Below, piece after piece: positions 1 to 9,971 of a stretch of 37,819 bases of DNA (the first letter of the stretch is position 1; the number at the start of each line of letters is the position of its first letter). The position numbers were made by a program, and so were the translations under genes. Under the pieces are notes generated by a model that made no database searches, was not told the DNA's origin, and worked only from the letters and a program-made list of their open reading frames with translations. Origin of the DNA: Paracoccaceae bacterium (lineage in GTDB: Bacteria > Pseudomonadota > Alphaproteobacteria > Rhodobacterales > Rhodobacteraceae). The stretch is from assembly GCA_028284605.1 (NCBI GenBank), contig JANQRL010000027.1, forward strand, positions 1-37,819, in the 5' to 3' direction.

Positions 1-272
1 CTGGCCGGTTCCGCGCCGTTCCCCTGACCCGCCCCGGCCTCGTTCAGGGTCGCCAGCAGGGCGTCGACCCCCACGGTCGCCCCCTCCTCGGCCACAATCT
101 CGGCCATCTGGCCGGCGGCGGGGCTCGGCACCTCGACCGTTACCTTGTCGGTCTCCAGCTCGCACAGCATCTCGTCCACCGCCACGCTCTCTCCCGGCTT
201 CTTGAACCAGGTCGCCACGGTGGCCTCGGTCACGCTCTCCCCGAGCGTCGGCACCCGGACTTCGATCGACAT
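1..272 (-). CDS. sucB: 2-oxoglutarate dehydrogenase E2 (dihydrolipoamide succinyltransferase), N-terminal part
   Basis: This is the first 90 codons of the E2 core of the 2-oxoglutarate dehydrogenase complex, which moves the succinyl group from E1 to CoA through a lipoyl arm. The start reads [19 protein letters not shown], the classic beginning of a lipoyl domain. The lipoylation site is the lysine in '[14 protein letters not shown]', at about residue 43. A Gly/Ala/Pro-type linker begins near the window edge, where the gene is cut. The start ATG lies one base after the sucA stop, so translation is probably coupled. The E1 gene directly upstream confirms the assignment as the succinyl rather than the acetyl enzyme. 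Confidence 0.95.
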   Translation of the reverse strand, partial: MSIEVRVPTLGESVTEATVATWFKKPGESVAVDEMLCELETDKVTVEVPSPAAGQMAEIVAEEGATVGVDALLATLNEAGAGQGNGAEPA

Positions 273-273
273 C

Positions 274-3249
274 TCATTCGTTCCCTTCGATGGTCAGCGC
301 ATCGTCGACGAGCGCCTGTTGCTGGGCCTTGTGCTGGCTGGCGAGCCCCGTGGCCGGCGACGCCGAGGCGGGCCGTCCGGCATAGGCAGGGCGGGTGGTT
401 CCGGCGCCGATCCGGGTCAGAACCCATTCGATATTGGGCTCCATGAAGGTCCAGGAGCCCTGGTTCTTCGGCTCTTCCTGGCACCAGACGAAATCGGCGT
501 TCTGGAAGCGCTCCAGCTCCTTCACGGCGGCCTGGGCCGGGAACGGATAGAACTGCTCGAAGCGCAAGAGGTAGACATCGTCGATGCCGCGCGCGTCGCG
601 CTCTTCGAGCAGGTCGTAATAGACCTTGCCGGAGCACATCACCACGCGGCGGATGTCGCTATCGGGTTTGAGTCTGGTGTCGGAATTGCCCTGCTGCGCG
701 TCGTCCCAGAGCACCCGGTGGAAGCTCGACCCGGTTGTGAAATCCTCGGCCTTCGACACGGCGAGCTTGTGGCGCAGGAGCGATTTCGGCGTCATCAGGA
801 TCAGCGGCTTGCGGAACGAGCGGTGCAATTGCCGACGCAGGATGTGGAAGTAATTCGCCGGGGTCGTGCAATTCGCCACGATCCAGTTGTCGCCGCCGCA
901 CATCTGCAGGAACCGTTCCAGCCGCGCCGAGGAATGCTCCGGCCCCTGGCCCTCGAAGCCGTGCGGAAGCAGGCAGACGAGGCCCGACATGCGGAGCCAC
1001 TTCGCCTCGCCCGAGGAGATGAACTGGTCGAACATGATCTGCGCACCGTTGGCGAAATCGCCGAACTGCGCCTCCCAGAGCGTCAGCGCGTTCGGCTCGG
1101 CCAGAGAATAGCCGTACTCGAAGCCGAGCACCGCGTATTCCGAAAGCATCGAGTCGATGACTTCGTAATGCGCCTGGCCGTCGCGGACATGGTTGAGCGG
1201 GTAGTGCCGGTCCTCGCTGGACTGATCGACCAGCCCGGAATGGCGCTGCGAGAAGGTGCCGCGGGTGCTGTCCTGCCCGGCGAGCCGCACCGGAAACCCC
1301 TCTGTCAGGAGCGCGCCGAAGGCCAGCGCCTCGCCGGTCGCCCAGTCGAAGCCCGCGCCGGTCTCGAACATCTTGCCGCGGGTCTGGAGCAGCCGCCCCA
1401 CGGTCCGGTGCAGGCTGAACCCCTCCGGCCCGGTGGTGAGCGCGCGGCCGATCTCGGCCAGGGTCTCCGGCGCGATGGCGGTCTGACCACGCTGGTAGTT
1501 GCCTGACTTCATCCGGTCCATATGCGACCAGCGCCCGTCGAGCCAGTCGGCCTTGTTCGGTTTGTAGGTCTTGCCGGCCTCGAACTCCTCGTTGAGATGG
1601 GCCTGAAAGCCCGCCTTCATGTCCTCGATCTCGCCTTCCGGGATCAGGCCGTCGGCGACGAGCCGTTCGGTATAGAGCGTCAGCGTCGTCTTATGGGTCT
1701 TGATCCGCTTGTACATGATCGGGTTGGTGAACATGGGCTCGTCGCCCTCGTTATGTCCGAACCGACGGTAGCAGAAGATGTCGATCACCACGTCCTTGCG
1801 GAACTTCTGGCGGAATTCGGTGGCGACCTTCGCGGCATGGACCACCGCCTCGGGATCGTCGCCGTTCACGTGAAAGATCGGCGCCTCCACCATCAACGCG
1901 ATATCGGTCGGATAGGGCGAGGAGCGCGAGAAATGCGGCGCGGTGGTGAAGCCGATCTGGTTGTTGACGACGATATGCATGGTGCCGCCGGTGCGATGCC
2001 CGCGCAGGCCGGAGAGGCCGAAACACTCCGCCACCACGCCCTGACCGGCGAATGCCGCATCGCCGTGGAGCAGGATCGGCATCACCGAGGTGCGCACCTT
2101 GTCGGTGTTCTGGTCCTGCTTGGCGCGCACCTTGCCGAGCACGACCGGGTTCACCGCTTCGAGATGGGAGGGGTTGGCGGTCAGGCTGAGATGCACGGTG
2201 TTGCCGTCGAATTCCCGGTCGCTCGACGCGCCGAGATGGTATTTCACGTCGCCCGAACCGTCGACATCCTCGGGCTTGAAGCTGCCGCCCTGAAACTCGT
2301 TGAAGATCGCGCGGTAGGGCTTGCCCATCACATTGGCGAGGACATTGAGTCGGCCCCTATGCGGCATCCCGATGACGATTTCCCGCAGTCCGAGCGCACC
2401 GCCGCGCTTGATGATCTGCTCCATCGCCGGGATCAGGCTTTCGCCGCCGTCGAGGCCGAAGCGCTTGGTGCCCATGTATTTGACGTGCAGGAACTTCTCG
2501 AAGCCCTCGGCCTCCACCATCTTGTTCAGGATCGCCTTTCGGCCCTCCCGGGTGAAAGCGATCTCCTTGCCGTAGCCCTCGATCCGCTCCTTCAGCCAGG
2601 CGGCCTCGTCGGGGTTCGAGATGTGCATGTATTGCAGCGCGAAGGTGCCGCAATAGGTGCGCCGGACCAGGTCCAGGATCTGCCGCATCGTCGCGTGTTC
2701 GAGGCCGAGCACGTTGTCGATGAAGACCGGGCGATCCATGTCGGCCTCGGTGAAGCCGTAGGAGGCCGGGTCAAGCTCCGGATGCGGGGTCTCATCGCGC
2801 ATGCCGAGCGGATCGAGATCGGCCACCAGATGCCCCCGGATCCGGTAGGCCCGGATCAGCATCAGCGCTCGGATCGAATCGAGCACCGCGTGGCGGACCT
2901 GTTCCTCGGTGATCTGGACGCCCTGTTCGGCGGCCTTGGCGCGGATCTTCTCGCCGGCCGCCTTGGCCTCTTTCGCCTGCTCCGGCTCCGGCCATTGCCC
3001 GTCGAGCGCGGCGGTCAGCTCATCGCTCGGGCGCGGCGGCCAGTCGGTGCGCGCCCAGGACGGCCCCGCCGCCTCGGCCTGGGCCGTGCCCGCCGCGTCG
3101 CCGAGGGAGGCGAAGAACGCCTGCCAGCTTTCGTCCACCGCGCCGGGATTGTCGGCGTAGCGGGCATAGAGCTGTTCGATGTATTCCGCGTTCTGCCCCT
3201 GCATGAACGAACCGGCGCGAAAAACCTCGTTGGGGCTGTGCTCTGTCAT
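274..3249 (-). CDS. sucA: 2-oxoglutarate dehydrogenase E1 component
   Basis: Thiamine-diphosphate enzyme of 991 aa that decarboxylates 2-oxoglutarate and succinylates the E2 lipoyl group (TCA cycle, cytoplasm). The N-terminus carries the E2-binding segment typical of E1o ('[15 protein letters not shown]', '[11 protein letters not shown]'). '[17 protein letters not shown]' lies at about residue 295. The ThDP/Mg region runs from '[10 protein letters not shown]' (about 396) to 'NNQIGFTT' (about 430). The C-terminal transketolase-like part has '[10 protein letters not shown]' and '[12 protein letters not shown]'. The frame stays open 37 codons upstream, but the ATG at 3249 is chosen because GAGGAG precedes it at good spacing and [10 protein letters not shown] matches the family start. 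Length is normal for the family. It follows sucD and a 38-aa ORF in the same direction. Confidence 0.97.
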   Translation of the reverse strand: MTEHSPNEVFRAGSFMQGQNAEYIEQLYARYADNPGAVDESWQAFFASLGDAAGTAQAEAAGPSWARTDWPPRPSDELTAALDGQWPEPEQAKEAKAAGEKIRAKAAEQGVQITEEQVRHAVLDSIRALMLIRAYRIRGHLVADLDPLGMRDETPHPELDPASYGFTEADMDRPVFIDNVLGLEHATMRQILDLVRRTYCGTFALQYMHISNPDEAAWLKERIEGYGKEIAFTREGRKAILNKMVEAEGFEKFLHVKYMGTKRFGLDGGESLIPAMEQIIKRGGALGLREIVIGMPHRGRLNVLANVMGKPYRAIFNEFQGGSFKPEDVDGSGDVKYHLGASSDREFDGNTVHLSLTANPSHLEAVNPVVLGKVRAKQDQNTDKVRTSVMPILLHGDAAFAGQGVVAECFGLSGLRGHRTGGTMHIVVNNQIGFTTAPHFSRSSPYPTDIALMVEAPIFHVNGDDPEAVVHAAKVATEFRQKFRKDVVIDIFCYRRFGHNEGDEPMFTNPIMYKRIKTHKTTLTLYTERLVADGLIPEGEIEDMKAGFQAHLNEEFEAGKTYKPNKADWLDGRWSHMDRMKSGNYQRGQTAIAPETLAEIGRALTTGPEGFSLHRTVGRLLQTRGKMFETGAGFDWATGEALAFGALLTEGFPVRLAGQDSTRGTFSQRHSGLVDQSSEDRHYPLNHVRDGQAHYEVIDSMLSEYAVLGFEYGYSLAEPNALTLWEAQFGDFANGAQIMFDQFISSGEAKWLRMSGLVCLLPHGFEGQGPEHSSARLERFLQMCGGDNWIVANCTTPANYFHILRRQLHRSFRKPLILMTPKSLLRHKLAVSKAEDFTTGSSFHRVLWDDAQQGNSDTRLKPDSDIRRVVMCSGKVYYDLLEERDARGIDDVYLLRFEQFYPFPAQAAVKELERFQNADFVWCQEEPKNQGSWTFMEPNIEWVLTRIGAGTTRPAYAGRPASASPATGLASQHKAQQQALVDDALTIEGNE

Positions 3250-3340
3250 CGTCTGCTCCTCGGCAGCGCCGCGGCCGCGAACCGGGCAACAATCGTCAGT
3301 GTCGGAAGAACGGAGGCGGTCGCGCGGTCGTGTCGGACCA

Positions 3341-3457
3341 TCAGCCCGGTCCCCCCGCAATCGCGAACATCAGGATCAGCCCGAGCGACGCGATCAGCCC
3401 GATATGGACCAGCGCGCCGAAAAGCTCCTTGAGCCGGTTGCGGGGCGGCTTGCTCAC
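3341..3457 (-). CDS. 38-aa single-pass membrane microprotein
   Basis: Short ORF between sucD and sucA. It starts with GTG preceded by GGAGGAG at normal spacing and encodes 38 residues. The N-terminus is basic (SKPPRNRLKELFG), followed by one hydrophobic segment (ALVHIGLIASLGLILMFAIAG), which suggests an inner-membrane protein with a cytoplasmic N-terminus. It begins about 80 bases after the sucD stop and ends about 90 bases before the sucA start, so it should share the suc transcript. I do not recognise a named family. The strong Shine-Dalgarno, the coherent membrane topology and the position favour a real gene. A role near the 2-oxoglutarate dehydrogenase or respiratory complexes would be speculation. 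Confidence 0.6.
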   Translation of the reverse strand: MSKPPRNRLKELFGALVHIGLIASLGLILMFAIAGGPG

Positions 3458-3536
3458 GGGCACATCTCCTCCGGCCCCGGCAGCGAACCTGCCGAGGACA
3501 TCGCGGAGGCTATGGGCTCCCGTGCCACCATGAGGA

Positions 3537-4418
3537 CTAGCCTATCGCCTCCAACACCGCTTCGCCAAGCGTTGCCGGGCTCTCGGCGACCACAATTCCG
3601 GCATCTTTCATTGCGGCGATCTTATCCTCGGCGCCGCCCTTGCCGCCGGCGACGATGGCACCGGCATGGCCCATGCGGCGTCCGGGGGGCGCGGTGCGGC
3701 CGGCGATGAAGCCGGCAGTGGGCTTGGCGCGGCCCTTCTTGGCCTCGTCTTTGAGGAACTGCGCCGCCTCTTCCTCGGCCGAACCGCCGATCTCGCCGAT
3801 CATGATGATCGCTTCGGTTTCATCATCGGCGAGGAACCATTCGAGGACGTCGAGATGCTCTGTCCCCTTGATCGGATCTCCGCCGATGCCGACGCAGGTG
3901 GACTGGCCGAGGCCGACATCCGTAGTCTGCTTCACCGCCTCATAGGTCAGCGTGCCGGAGCGGGAGACGACCCCGACCTTGCCGCGTTTATGGATATGGC
4001 CCGGCATGATGCCGATCTTGCAGGCGTCCGGCGTGATCACACCGGGACAGTTCGGCCCGATCAGGATCGAGGCGGAGTTCTCAAGCGCCCGCTTCACCCT
4101 CATCATGTCGAGGACCGGGATGCCCTCGGTGATGCAGCAGATCAGCGGGATCTCCGCGTCGAGCGCCTCGAGGATCGAGTCCGCGGCAAAGGGCGGCGGG
4201 ACATAGATCACCGAGGCATTCGCCCCGGTCTTCTCCACAGCCTCGTGGCAACTATCGAAGACCGGCAGGTCCAGATGCGTCTGCCCGCCCTTGCCGGGGG
4301 TGACGCCGCCGACCATCTGGGTGCCATAGGCGATGGCCTGTTCGGAGTGGAACGTGCCTTGGCTGCCGGTGAAGCCCTGGCAGATCACCTTGGTGGTTTC
4401 GTCGACGAGGATGGCCAT
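3537..4418 (-). CDS. sucD: Succinyl-CoA ligase (ADP/GDP-forming) subunit alpha
   Basis: Alpha subunit of succinyl-CoA synthetase, 293 aa. It converts succinyl-CoA to succinate with substrate-level phosphorylation, together with SucC. The N-terminal CoA-binding Rossmann domain is clear ('[19 protein letters not shown]', 'GGVTPGKGG'). '[11 protein letters not shown]' follows in the middle. The phosphorylated catalytic histidine sits in '[14 protein letters not shown]' at about residue 249. The ATG at 4418 gives the family N-terminus [15 protein letters not shown]. Unusually, three other reading frames lie between it and sucC: a lipoprotein gene, a truncated copy of this gene's own 5' end, and an unknown ORF. 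In most bacteria sucC and sucD abut. The operon continues into the microprotein and sucA. Confidence 0.97.
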   Translation of the reverse strand: MAILVDETTKVICQGFTGSQGTFHSEQAIAYGTQMVGGVTPGKGGQTHLDLPVFDSCHEAVEKTGANASVIYVPPPFAADSILEALDAEIPLICCITEGIPVLDMMRVKRALENSASILIGPNCPGVITPDACKIGIMPGHIHKRGKVGVVSRSGTLTYEAVKQTTDVGLGQSTCVGIGGDPIKGTEHLDVLEWFLADDETEAIIMIGEIGGSAEEEAAQFLKDEAKKGRAKPTAGFIAGRTAPPGRRMGHAGAIVAGGKGGAEDKIAAMKDAGIVVAESPATLGEAVLEAIG

Positions 4419-4461
4419 CGTGTCTTCCTTTTCGTGTTCCGTCTATGAGCCCGCGCGGCAG

Positions 4462-5058
4462 TCAATTCGGCACCACGACCGAGAGGATGTATCGCGGATC
4501 GGGCTCGAAGGGTCCGTCCCGCATGGTGAAGATCAGACCGGTCCGGCCGTTACCGGTCGGGAAAGTCCAGGCGTCCTCCCCGGTGCGACCGATGTCGACC
4601 TCCGACGACGTTCTGGCCGTGGCGGCAGGAAACTCCCGCGCCACCCACCGGCGGACCTCGTCGGTCTGCCCGGTCCGCGGCTCTGCCATGACGGCGCAGC
4701 CGATACTGCGCGGGTCGGCGATGACAGCGACCGCCGGCCGCCTGTCGTCGACCACGTAGAGCCGGGCGCCGTTGCGGGGGCGGCCGGTGGTCGGGACGTA
4801 GTCGGCGGCGCGCAGGAGGTCGTCGCGATGGTCCGGTCTGTCGAGCAGATCGGTGCAGAACTGCTCAAAGGCCGAGACGAACTGGCCCGGCGAGGATTTC
4901 GGTATGACGTTCGAGGGCCGCATATTGGCCAGTTCGATCTCTTCGGGCGCGGCGTCGGGCAAGGCGCATCCCGATGCCAGAAGGGCAGCGGAGACGGTGG
5001 CCGCGTGGAGCGCGCCGCGCTCGCCGGTTTCAGGGATATGCCGGGGAGCCGCCATCAT
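4462..5058 (-). CDS. Putative lipoprotein of unknown function inside the suc operon
   Basis: A 198-aa protein with a lipoprotein-type leader: the hydrophobic 'AATVSAALLASGC' gives a plausible lipobox with the lipidated Cys at about residue 31. The mature part is soluble, with 'YVPTTGRPRNGARLYVVDD', 'GCAVMAEP' and 'LSVVVPN' near the end. I do not recognise a named domain. Two ATG codons in tandem (5058 and 5055) are the only sensible starts. There is no good Shine-Dalgarno before them. Instead the stop of the truncated sucD copy lies 6 bases upstream, so translation may depend on ribosomes finishing that short frame. It is co-directional with sucC and sucD and separates them, which looks like a later insertion. 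Confidence 0.7.
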   Translation of the reverse strand: MMAAPRHIPETGERGALHAATVSAALLASGCALPDAAPEEIELANMRPSNVIPKSSPGQFVSAFEQFCTDLLDRPDHRDDLLRAADYVPTTGRPRNGARLYVVDDRRPAVAVIADPRSIGCAVMAEPRTGQTDEVRRWVAREFPAATARTSSEVDIGRTGEDAWTFPTGNGRTGLIFTMRDGPFEPDPRYILSVVVPN

Positions 5059-5064
5059 AGGAGC

Positions 5065-5157
5065 CTAGGCCGCCTCGACCTTTTCGAGAGAGGTGCCCGC
5101 GGGGCGCGTAAAGCCCTGGCAGATCACCTTGGTGTGTTCGTCGACGAGGTTGGCCAC
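5065..5157 (-). pseudogene. Truncated duplicate of the sucD 5' end (30 codons)
   Basis: A GTG-started 30-codon frame whose first 17 codons match the start of sucD. By eye 45 of 51 bases agree, and 15 of 17 residues agree if the start is read as Met: [17 protein letters not shown] here, [17 protein letters not shown] in SucD. After that the frame turns into unrelated 'RPAGTSLEKVEAA' and a TAG stop. GGAG lies 8 bases before the GTG, so it may still be translated. It ends 6 bases before the lipoprotein ATG. The likeliest origin is duplication or a recombination scar left when genes were placed between sucC and sucD. It cannot encode a working SucD, but it could act as a leader peptide that brings ribosomes to the lipoprotein. 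Confidence 0.85.
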
Positions 5158-5172
5158 TGCATAGTCTCCAAG

Positions 5173-5583
5173 TTATCTGGTTTCTACTTTGAAAAAGCCA
5201 TCGTCGGATCGGACGGCTGTAACGTGCCATGTCCGACCGAATTGTTCGTCAGGATGCCAAGGCATTGCTTCCCTTACGGGGCGCCCTGGCTTTCCAAAAA
5301 GGATGACGACATCTAGCTTGGCATCACCTCTCTTTACGCGCATCAGGCGCTCAGCTCGTGCCATGTGCTTTCGGTTGCGGGGAAGAGATTTTCGTTCAGG
5401 GTCGTGCCTCGGGTGAATCTTGTTCAGATCGATGCGGAGAATTCCGCTTTTCTCTTCGAGGTCAATCTGCTCATCCCAGAGCGTTACCAACACGCGGTCT
5501 CCGGAAACGTGGTCCCGAGACCACGTTCCGCGAGCGCCTTTGACCTCATGCCCGACATCATTAAATGCCTGAGTCTTATTCAT
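5173..5583 (-). CDS. Hypothetical protein of atypical composition between sucC and sucD
   Basis: A 136-aa basic protein, soluble, without signal peptide or membrane segment. Recognisable stretches are '[18 protein letters not shown]', '[19 protein letters not shown]', '[17 protein letters not shown]' and '[19 protein letters not shown]'. I do not recognise a family. The start is uncertain: ATG 5583 has a weak AGGCAG upstream, while ATG 5610 and a frame open to 5655 are alternatives. The DNA is visibly poorer in G+C than the flanking suc genes and uses codons they avoid, which suggests acquisition by transfer. It ends 15 bases before the truncated sucD copy and lies just downstream of a double hairpin after sucC. 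Confidence 0.55.
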   Translation of the reverse strand: MNKTQAFNDVGHEVKGARGTWSRDHVSGDRVLVTLWDEQIDLEEKSGILRIDLNKIHPRHDPERKSLPRNRKHMARAERLMRVKRGDAKLDVVILFGKPGRPVREAMPWHPDEQFGRTWHVTAVRSDDGFFKVETR

Positions 5584-5644
5584 TTTTCTGCCTGAACCGT
5601 ATTTGTTCATATTGGTCGCCGTGGGCTCCGCCCGTTCGCGCCTC

Positions 5645-5684
5645 AAACGCTCCACCGGAGCGTTTGCCGGGGCATCCGCCCCGG
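5645..5684 (-). terminator. Tandem hairpins downstream of sucC
   Basis: Two perfect inverted repeats lie side by side, 8 bases after the sucC stop. One is AAACGCTCC-acc-GGAGCGTTT (5645-5665). The other is CCGGGGC-atcc-GCCCCGG (5667-5684). In the direction of sucC transcription the second stem met ends in GAGCGTTT, a short U run, so partial termination or 3'-end protection of the sucC mRNA is likely. The lack of a long U tract means read-through into sucD is possible. The paired design resembles the other double palindromes in this window. Confidence 0.5.
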
Positions 5685-5692
5685 ACCGGCGC

Positions 5693-6886
5693 TCACCCCT
5701 TCACCGCATTCACGATCTTCTCCGCGCCGTCCTTCAGATCGTCCGCCGCGATGACGTTCAGGCCGGAGCTGTTGATGATCTCCTTGCCTTTCTCGACATT
5801 CGTCCCTTCGAGGCGCACCACCAGCGGCACTTCGAGGCCGACCTCCTTCACCGCCGCCACCACGCCCTCGGCGATCACGTCGCAGCGCATGATGCCGCCG
5901 AAGATGTTGACCAGGATGCCCTTCACGTTCGGGTCGGAGGTGATGATCTTGAACGCCTCGGTCACCTTCTCCTTCGTCGCCCCGCCGCCCACGTCGAGGA
6001 AGTTCGCCGGCTCCGAGCCGTAGAGCTTGATGATGTCCATCGTCGCCATGGCGAGCCCGGCGCCGTTCACCATGCAGCCGATCTCGCCATCCAAGGCGAT
6101 GTAGTTGAGGTCGAATTTCGAGGCGGCCAGTTCCTTGGGGTCCTCCTCTGTCTCATCCCGCAGCGCGGCGATGTCCGGGTGCCGGTAGACCGCGTTGCCG
6201 TCGAACCCCATCTTCGCGTCGAGGCATTTCAGATCGCCCTTGTCGGTCACGATCAGCGGATTGATCTCCAGCATCTCCATGTCCTTGTCCACGAAGAGCT
6301 TGTAGAGCGTGCCCATCAGCCCGACGCATTGCTTGACCTGCCCGCCGCTCAGCCCGAGGGCAAAGGCGATGCGGCGGCCGTGGAACGGCTGGTAGCCGGT
6401 GGCCGGGTCGACGGCGAAGCTGAGGATCTTCTCGGGCGTGGAGGCCGCGACCTCCTCGATATCCATGCCGCCTTCGGTGGAGCAGACGAAGGAGATACGG
6501 CTGGTGCCCCGGTCGACGAGGAGCGCGAGGTAAAGCTCGGTCTCGATGCCGGAGCCGTCCTCGATATAGATCCGGTTGACCTGTTTGCCCGTCGGGCCGG
6601 TCTGGTGGGTCACCAGGGTGCGCCCCAGCATCTTCCTGGCCTCTTCGGCGGCCTCGGAAGCGGATTTCGCAAGCCGCACGCCGCCCTTCTCACCGGCATC
6701 GGTCTCCTTGAAGCTGCCCTTGCCGCGCCCGCCGGCATGGATCTGCGCCTTGACCACCCAGAGCGGGCCGTCGAGTTCGCCGGCCGCGGTCTTCGCCTCT
6801 TCGGCGCGCAGCACCGGGCGGCCATCGCTCACCGGGGCGCCGTAGGAGCGCAGAAGCGCCTTGGCCTGGTACTCGTGAATATTCAT
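5693..6886 (-). CDS. sucC: Succinyl-CoA ligase (ADP-forming) subunit beta
   Basis: Beta subunit of succinyl-CoA synthetase, 397 aa, with an N-terminal ATP-grasp domain and a C-terminal CoA-ligase domain. The start [19 protein letters not shown] is the family N-terminus, so ATG 6886 is used although the frame runs 32 codons further upstream. Seen motifs include '[14 protein letters not shown]', '[19 protein letters not shown]', '[17 protein letters not shown]' and '[14 protein letters not shown]', then '[15 protein letters not shown]'. It is the first gene of the suc transcript. The 367 bases between it and mdh hold twin palindromic operators and a further inverted repeat, so it probably has its own regulated promoter. 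Confidence 0.97.
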   Translation of the reverse strand: MNIHEYQAKALLRSYGAPVSDGRPVLRAEEAKTAAGELDGPLWVVKAQIHAGGRGKGSFKETDAGEKGGVRLAKSASEAAEEARKMLGRTLVTHQTGPTGKQVNRIYIEDGSGIETELYLALLVDRGTSRISFVCSTEGGMDIEEVAASTPEKILSFAVDPATGYQPFHGRRIAFALGLSGGQVKQCVGLMGTLYKLFVDKDMEMLEINPLIVTDKGDLKCLDAKMGFDGNAVYRHPDIAALRDETEEDPKELAASKFDLNYIALDGEIGCMVNGAGLAMATMDIIKLYGSEPANFLDVGGGATKEKVTEAFKIITSDPNVKGILVNIFGGIMRCDVIAEGVVAAVKEVGLEVPLVVRLEGTNVEKGKEIINSSGLNVIAADDLKDGAEKIVNAVKG

Positions 6887-6931
6887 GCTGGGGCCCTCGC
6901 TTGGCGTGCCTTTGCCCCGTTCAAGCACACC

Positions 6932-6946
6932 GTTGCATACTGCAAC
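6932..6946. promoter_or_regulatory. Inverted repeat GTTGCA-N3-TGCAAC upstream of sucC
   Basis: A perfect 6-bp-arm inverted repeat, GTTGCATACTGCAAC, ends 46 bases before the sucC start. This is the size of a dimeric regulator site. TTGC/GCAA half-sites recall the TTTGC-rich sites of ScfR-family acyl-CoA regulators (RamB, PccR), but that link is only inference. Confidence 0.4.
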
Positions 6947-6983
6947 ACGGGTTTTTTGCCGCAGGGGTCGAAAAAGCGACAAT

Positions 6984-7014
6984 TGTGATCACACGTCGGA
7001 GAAGTGTGATCACA
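6984..7014. promoter_or_regulatory. Twin TGTGATCACA operators upstream of sucC
   Basis: Two copies of the 10-bp palindrome TGTGATCACA lie at 6984-6993 and 7005-7014, 21 bp centre to centre, or two helical turns, and about 100-130 bases upstream of the sucC ATG. The same doublet with the same 21-bp spacing occurs before sdhC at 13388-13418. Phased repeats suggest two dimers of one regulator on the same DNA face. The sequence has CRP-like half sites (TGTGA/TCACA) but no 6-bp spacer, so CRP/FNR is unlikely. The regulator is unknown. Confidence 0.75.
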
Positions 7015-7220
7015 TGTGTGCCGGAAGCCGGCCGAAAGGCGATTCGGAACGGTGCAGAACGATGACAAGGAGCGCGGCACTGCCGCCCGTCGCACAGACC
7101 GACGAGTGTTGCCCGACCTCGGCCGCGACCGTGTGGCCGAGGAGGGCAGGAGTAGAACGGACGGACCAGGAAGCGGGCGTTCGAGGCGTCACCTCCAGGC
7201 GACCGCCGTTCAGGGAAAGG

Positions 7221-7239
7221 AAACGCTCCGGCCGGGGCG
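7221..7239 (-). terminator. Possible mdh terminator
   Basis: On the minus strand, 14 bases after the mdh stop, CGCCCC-GGCC-GGAGCG forms a 6-bp stem (7224-7239, one G-U pair) followed by UUUCCUUUCC. It is a short intrinsic-terminator-like hairpin with an imperfect U tract. Confidence 0.4.
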
Positions 7240-7253
7240 CTCCTCGGCATCGC

Positions 7254-9135
<1,882 letters not shown>

Positions 9136-9174
9136 GGCGCGATCGGGCCGCTTGCGCCGCGACCCGGGCGGGGG

Positions 9175-9319
9175 TCAGACCCTTCGAAGGGTCTGACGAA
9201 ACTCTTCGAAGAGTTTCGGCCCGCCGATGTCGCTCAGTGCTGGGGGTCCTTGCAGACCGCGTGTCCGCCGGTGACCCAGACCCTTCGAAGGGTCTGGCAA
9301 AACTCTTCGAAGAGTTTTG
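9175..9319. repeat. Compound double-palindrome element, copy 1
   Basis: Four perfect 22-bp palindromes in two abutting pairs. Pair A is 9175-9196 (half TCAGACCCTTC) plus 9197-9218 (half CGAAACTCTTC). Pair B is 9276-9297 (half CCAGACCCTTC) plus 9298-9319 (half CAAAACTCTTC). A 57-base unrelated spacer separates the pairs. Where the pairs differ, both arms change together, so base pairing is kept. The element lies between convergent genes and could act as a bidirectional terminator or protein-binding site. An inverted copy is at 30894-31042. Confidence 0.9.
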
Positions 9320-9407
9320 GCGCCCGATGGTGAGTGAGCGGAACAGATGCCATCTTCGGGCGCGCATCCCTCATGTCGATGCCGGGAGCCCTAACGTTCG
9401 GCCGCGC

Positions 9408-9719
9408 TCAGGCCGGGCTGTCGGTGTTCGGCAGGCCCTCGGCCAGTTCCTGATAGCTCTGCCCCGAGGCCACCAGGCAGGTCGGCCCACCCGGCGAGGT
9501 CACCGTGATTGTCCAGGTCCCGGTCTCCAGCGAGGCGAAGACCTCCACCACCGCGTTGTTCGATGCCAGTCCGATCGACTGCCGGCTCTCGCCATAGCGC
9601 TCCGCCAGTGTCGTCACCACGGTCTGATGATCCGCGCAGGCGCGGCCGGCCTGGGCTGCGGCCGGATCGGCGGCCAGCAGACAAGCACCGAAGGACAGGG
9701 CAAAAAACGACGTCTTCAT
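9408..9719 (-). CDS. Small secreted protein of unknown function
   Basis: A 103-aa protein with a clear Sec signal peptide (MKTSFFALSFGACLLAADPAAA, cleavage near AAA-QA), so periplasmic or secreted. The mature part is about 80 residues with two cysteines ('GRACADHQTVVTTLAERYGE' and 'GGPTCLVASGQSY') that could pair, and a beta-rich middle ('AVVEVFASLETGTWTITVTS'). ATG 9719 has AAAGGTGA upstream. The open frame extends far beyond this ATG but only as the antisense of mcl2. I do not recognise a named family. It is divergent from mcl2, with about 250 bases between them. Confidence 0.8.
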   Translation of the reverse strand: MKTSFFALSFGACLLAADPAAAQAGRACADHQTVVTTLAERYGESRQSIGLASNNAVVEVFASLETGTWTITVTSPGGPTCLVASGQSYQELAEGLPNTDSPA

Positions 9720-9890
9720 TCTTGTCACCTTTCGTTGCGAGGCGGGCGGAGTGCCATGTGCCTCTGGGGCCTTGGTGCCGATTTCCCCGGGGCGCGCGGC
9801 CCGGCCTGCCGTCACGGCATCGATCCGGCTAGTCTGGGCGCGGAAGCCCTGAAATATGGTTAACGGGACGTGCGAGCCGGGCGCGGTGTC

Positions 9891-9907
9891 TTGCTGCGGT
9901 GCAGCAA
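9891..9907. promoter_or_regulatory. Inverted repeat TTGCTGC-N3-GCAGCAA upstream of mcl2
   Basis: A perfect 7-bp-arm inverted repeat, TTGCTGCGGTGCAGCAA, lies about 65 bases upstream of the mcl2 ATG and 172 bases upstream of the divergent secreted-protein gene. Its outer TTGC...GCAA halves echo the repeat before sucC (6932-6946). It is either a candidate operator or a hairpin in the mcl2 leader. Confidence 0.4.
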
Positions 9908-9971
9908 ATAGCGGTTGAAGCCGGCGCCGGTTTGTGGCCTTGTCCCGCCCACGCGATAAAAGGGCCTGCCC

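Larger units (their letters stand above)
6887..7253. other. sucC upstream region (mdh-sucC intergenic)
   Basis: This 367-base gap between two minus-strand genes contains no convincing coding frame. Going upstream from sucC it holds an inverted repeat (6932-6946), two TGTGATCACA palindromes (6984-7014), about 200 bases in which I see nothing specific, and a terminator-like hairpin for mdh (7221-7239). I could not fix -35 and -10 boxes with confidence. Confidence 0.6.

Noticed and set aside
1522-3432. Long open frame (636 codons) on the plus strand opposite sucA
   Set aside because: It mirrors the codon structure of sucA, has no ribosome site and its product is His/Arg/Glu-rich low-quality sequence. 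Similar antisense frames opposite sdhA (14272-16284), ecm (27783-29690) and ccr (32538-33833) were rejected for the same reason: high G+C suppresses stop codons.
4033-4041. GTGATCACA, close to the twin-operator motif, inside sucD
   Set aside because: It is single, encodes conserved Val-Ile-Thr of SucD and has no partner 21 bp away.
9856-9863. TTAACCAT on the minus strand between the small secreted protein and mcl2
   Set aside because: A single octamer about 140 bases from the secreted-protein gene, with no second TTAA at 7-bp spacing. Too weak to call a CtrA site.
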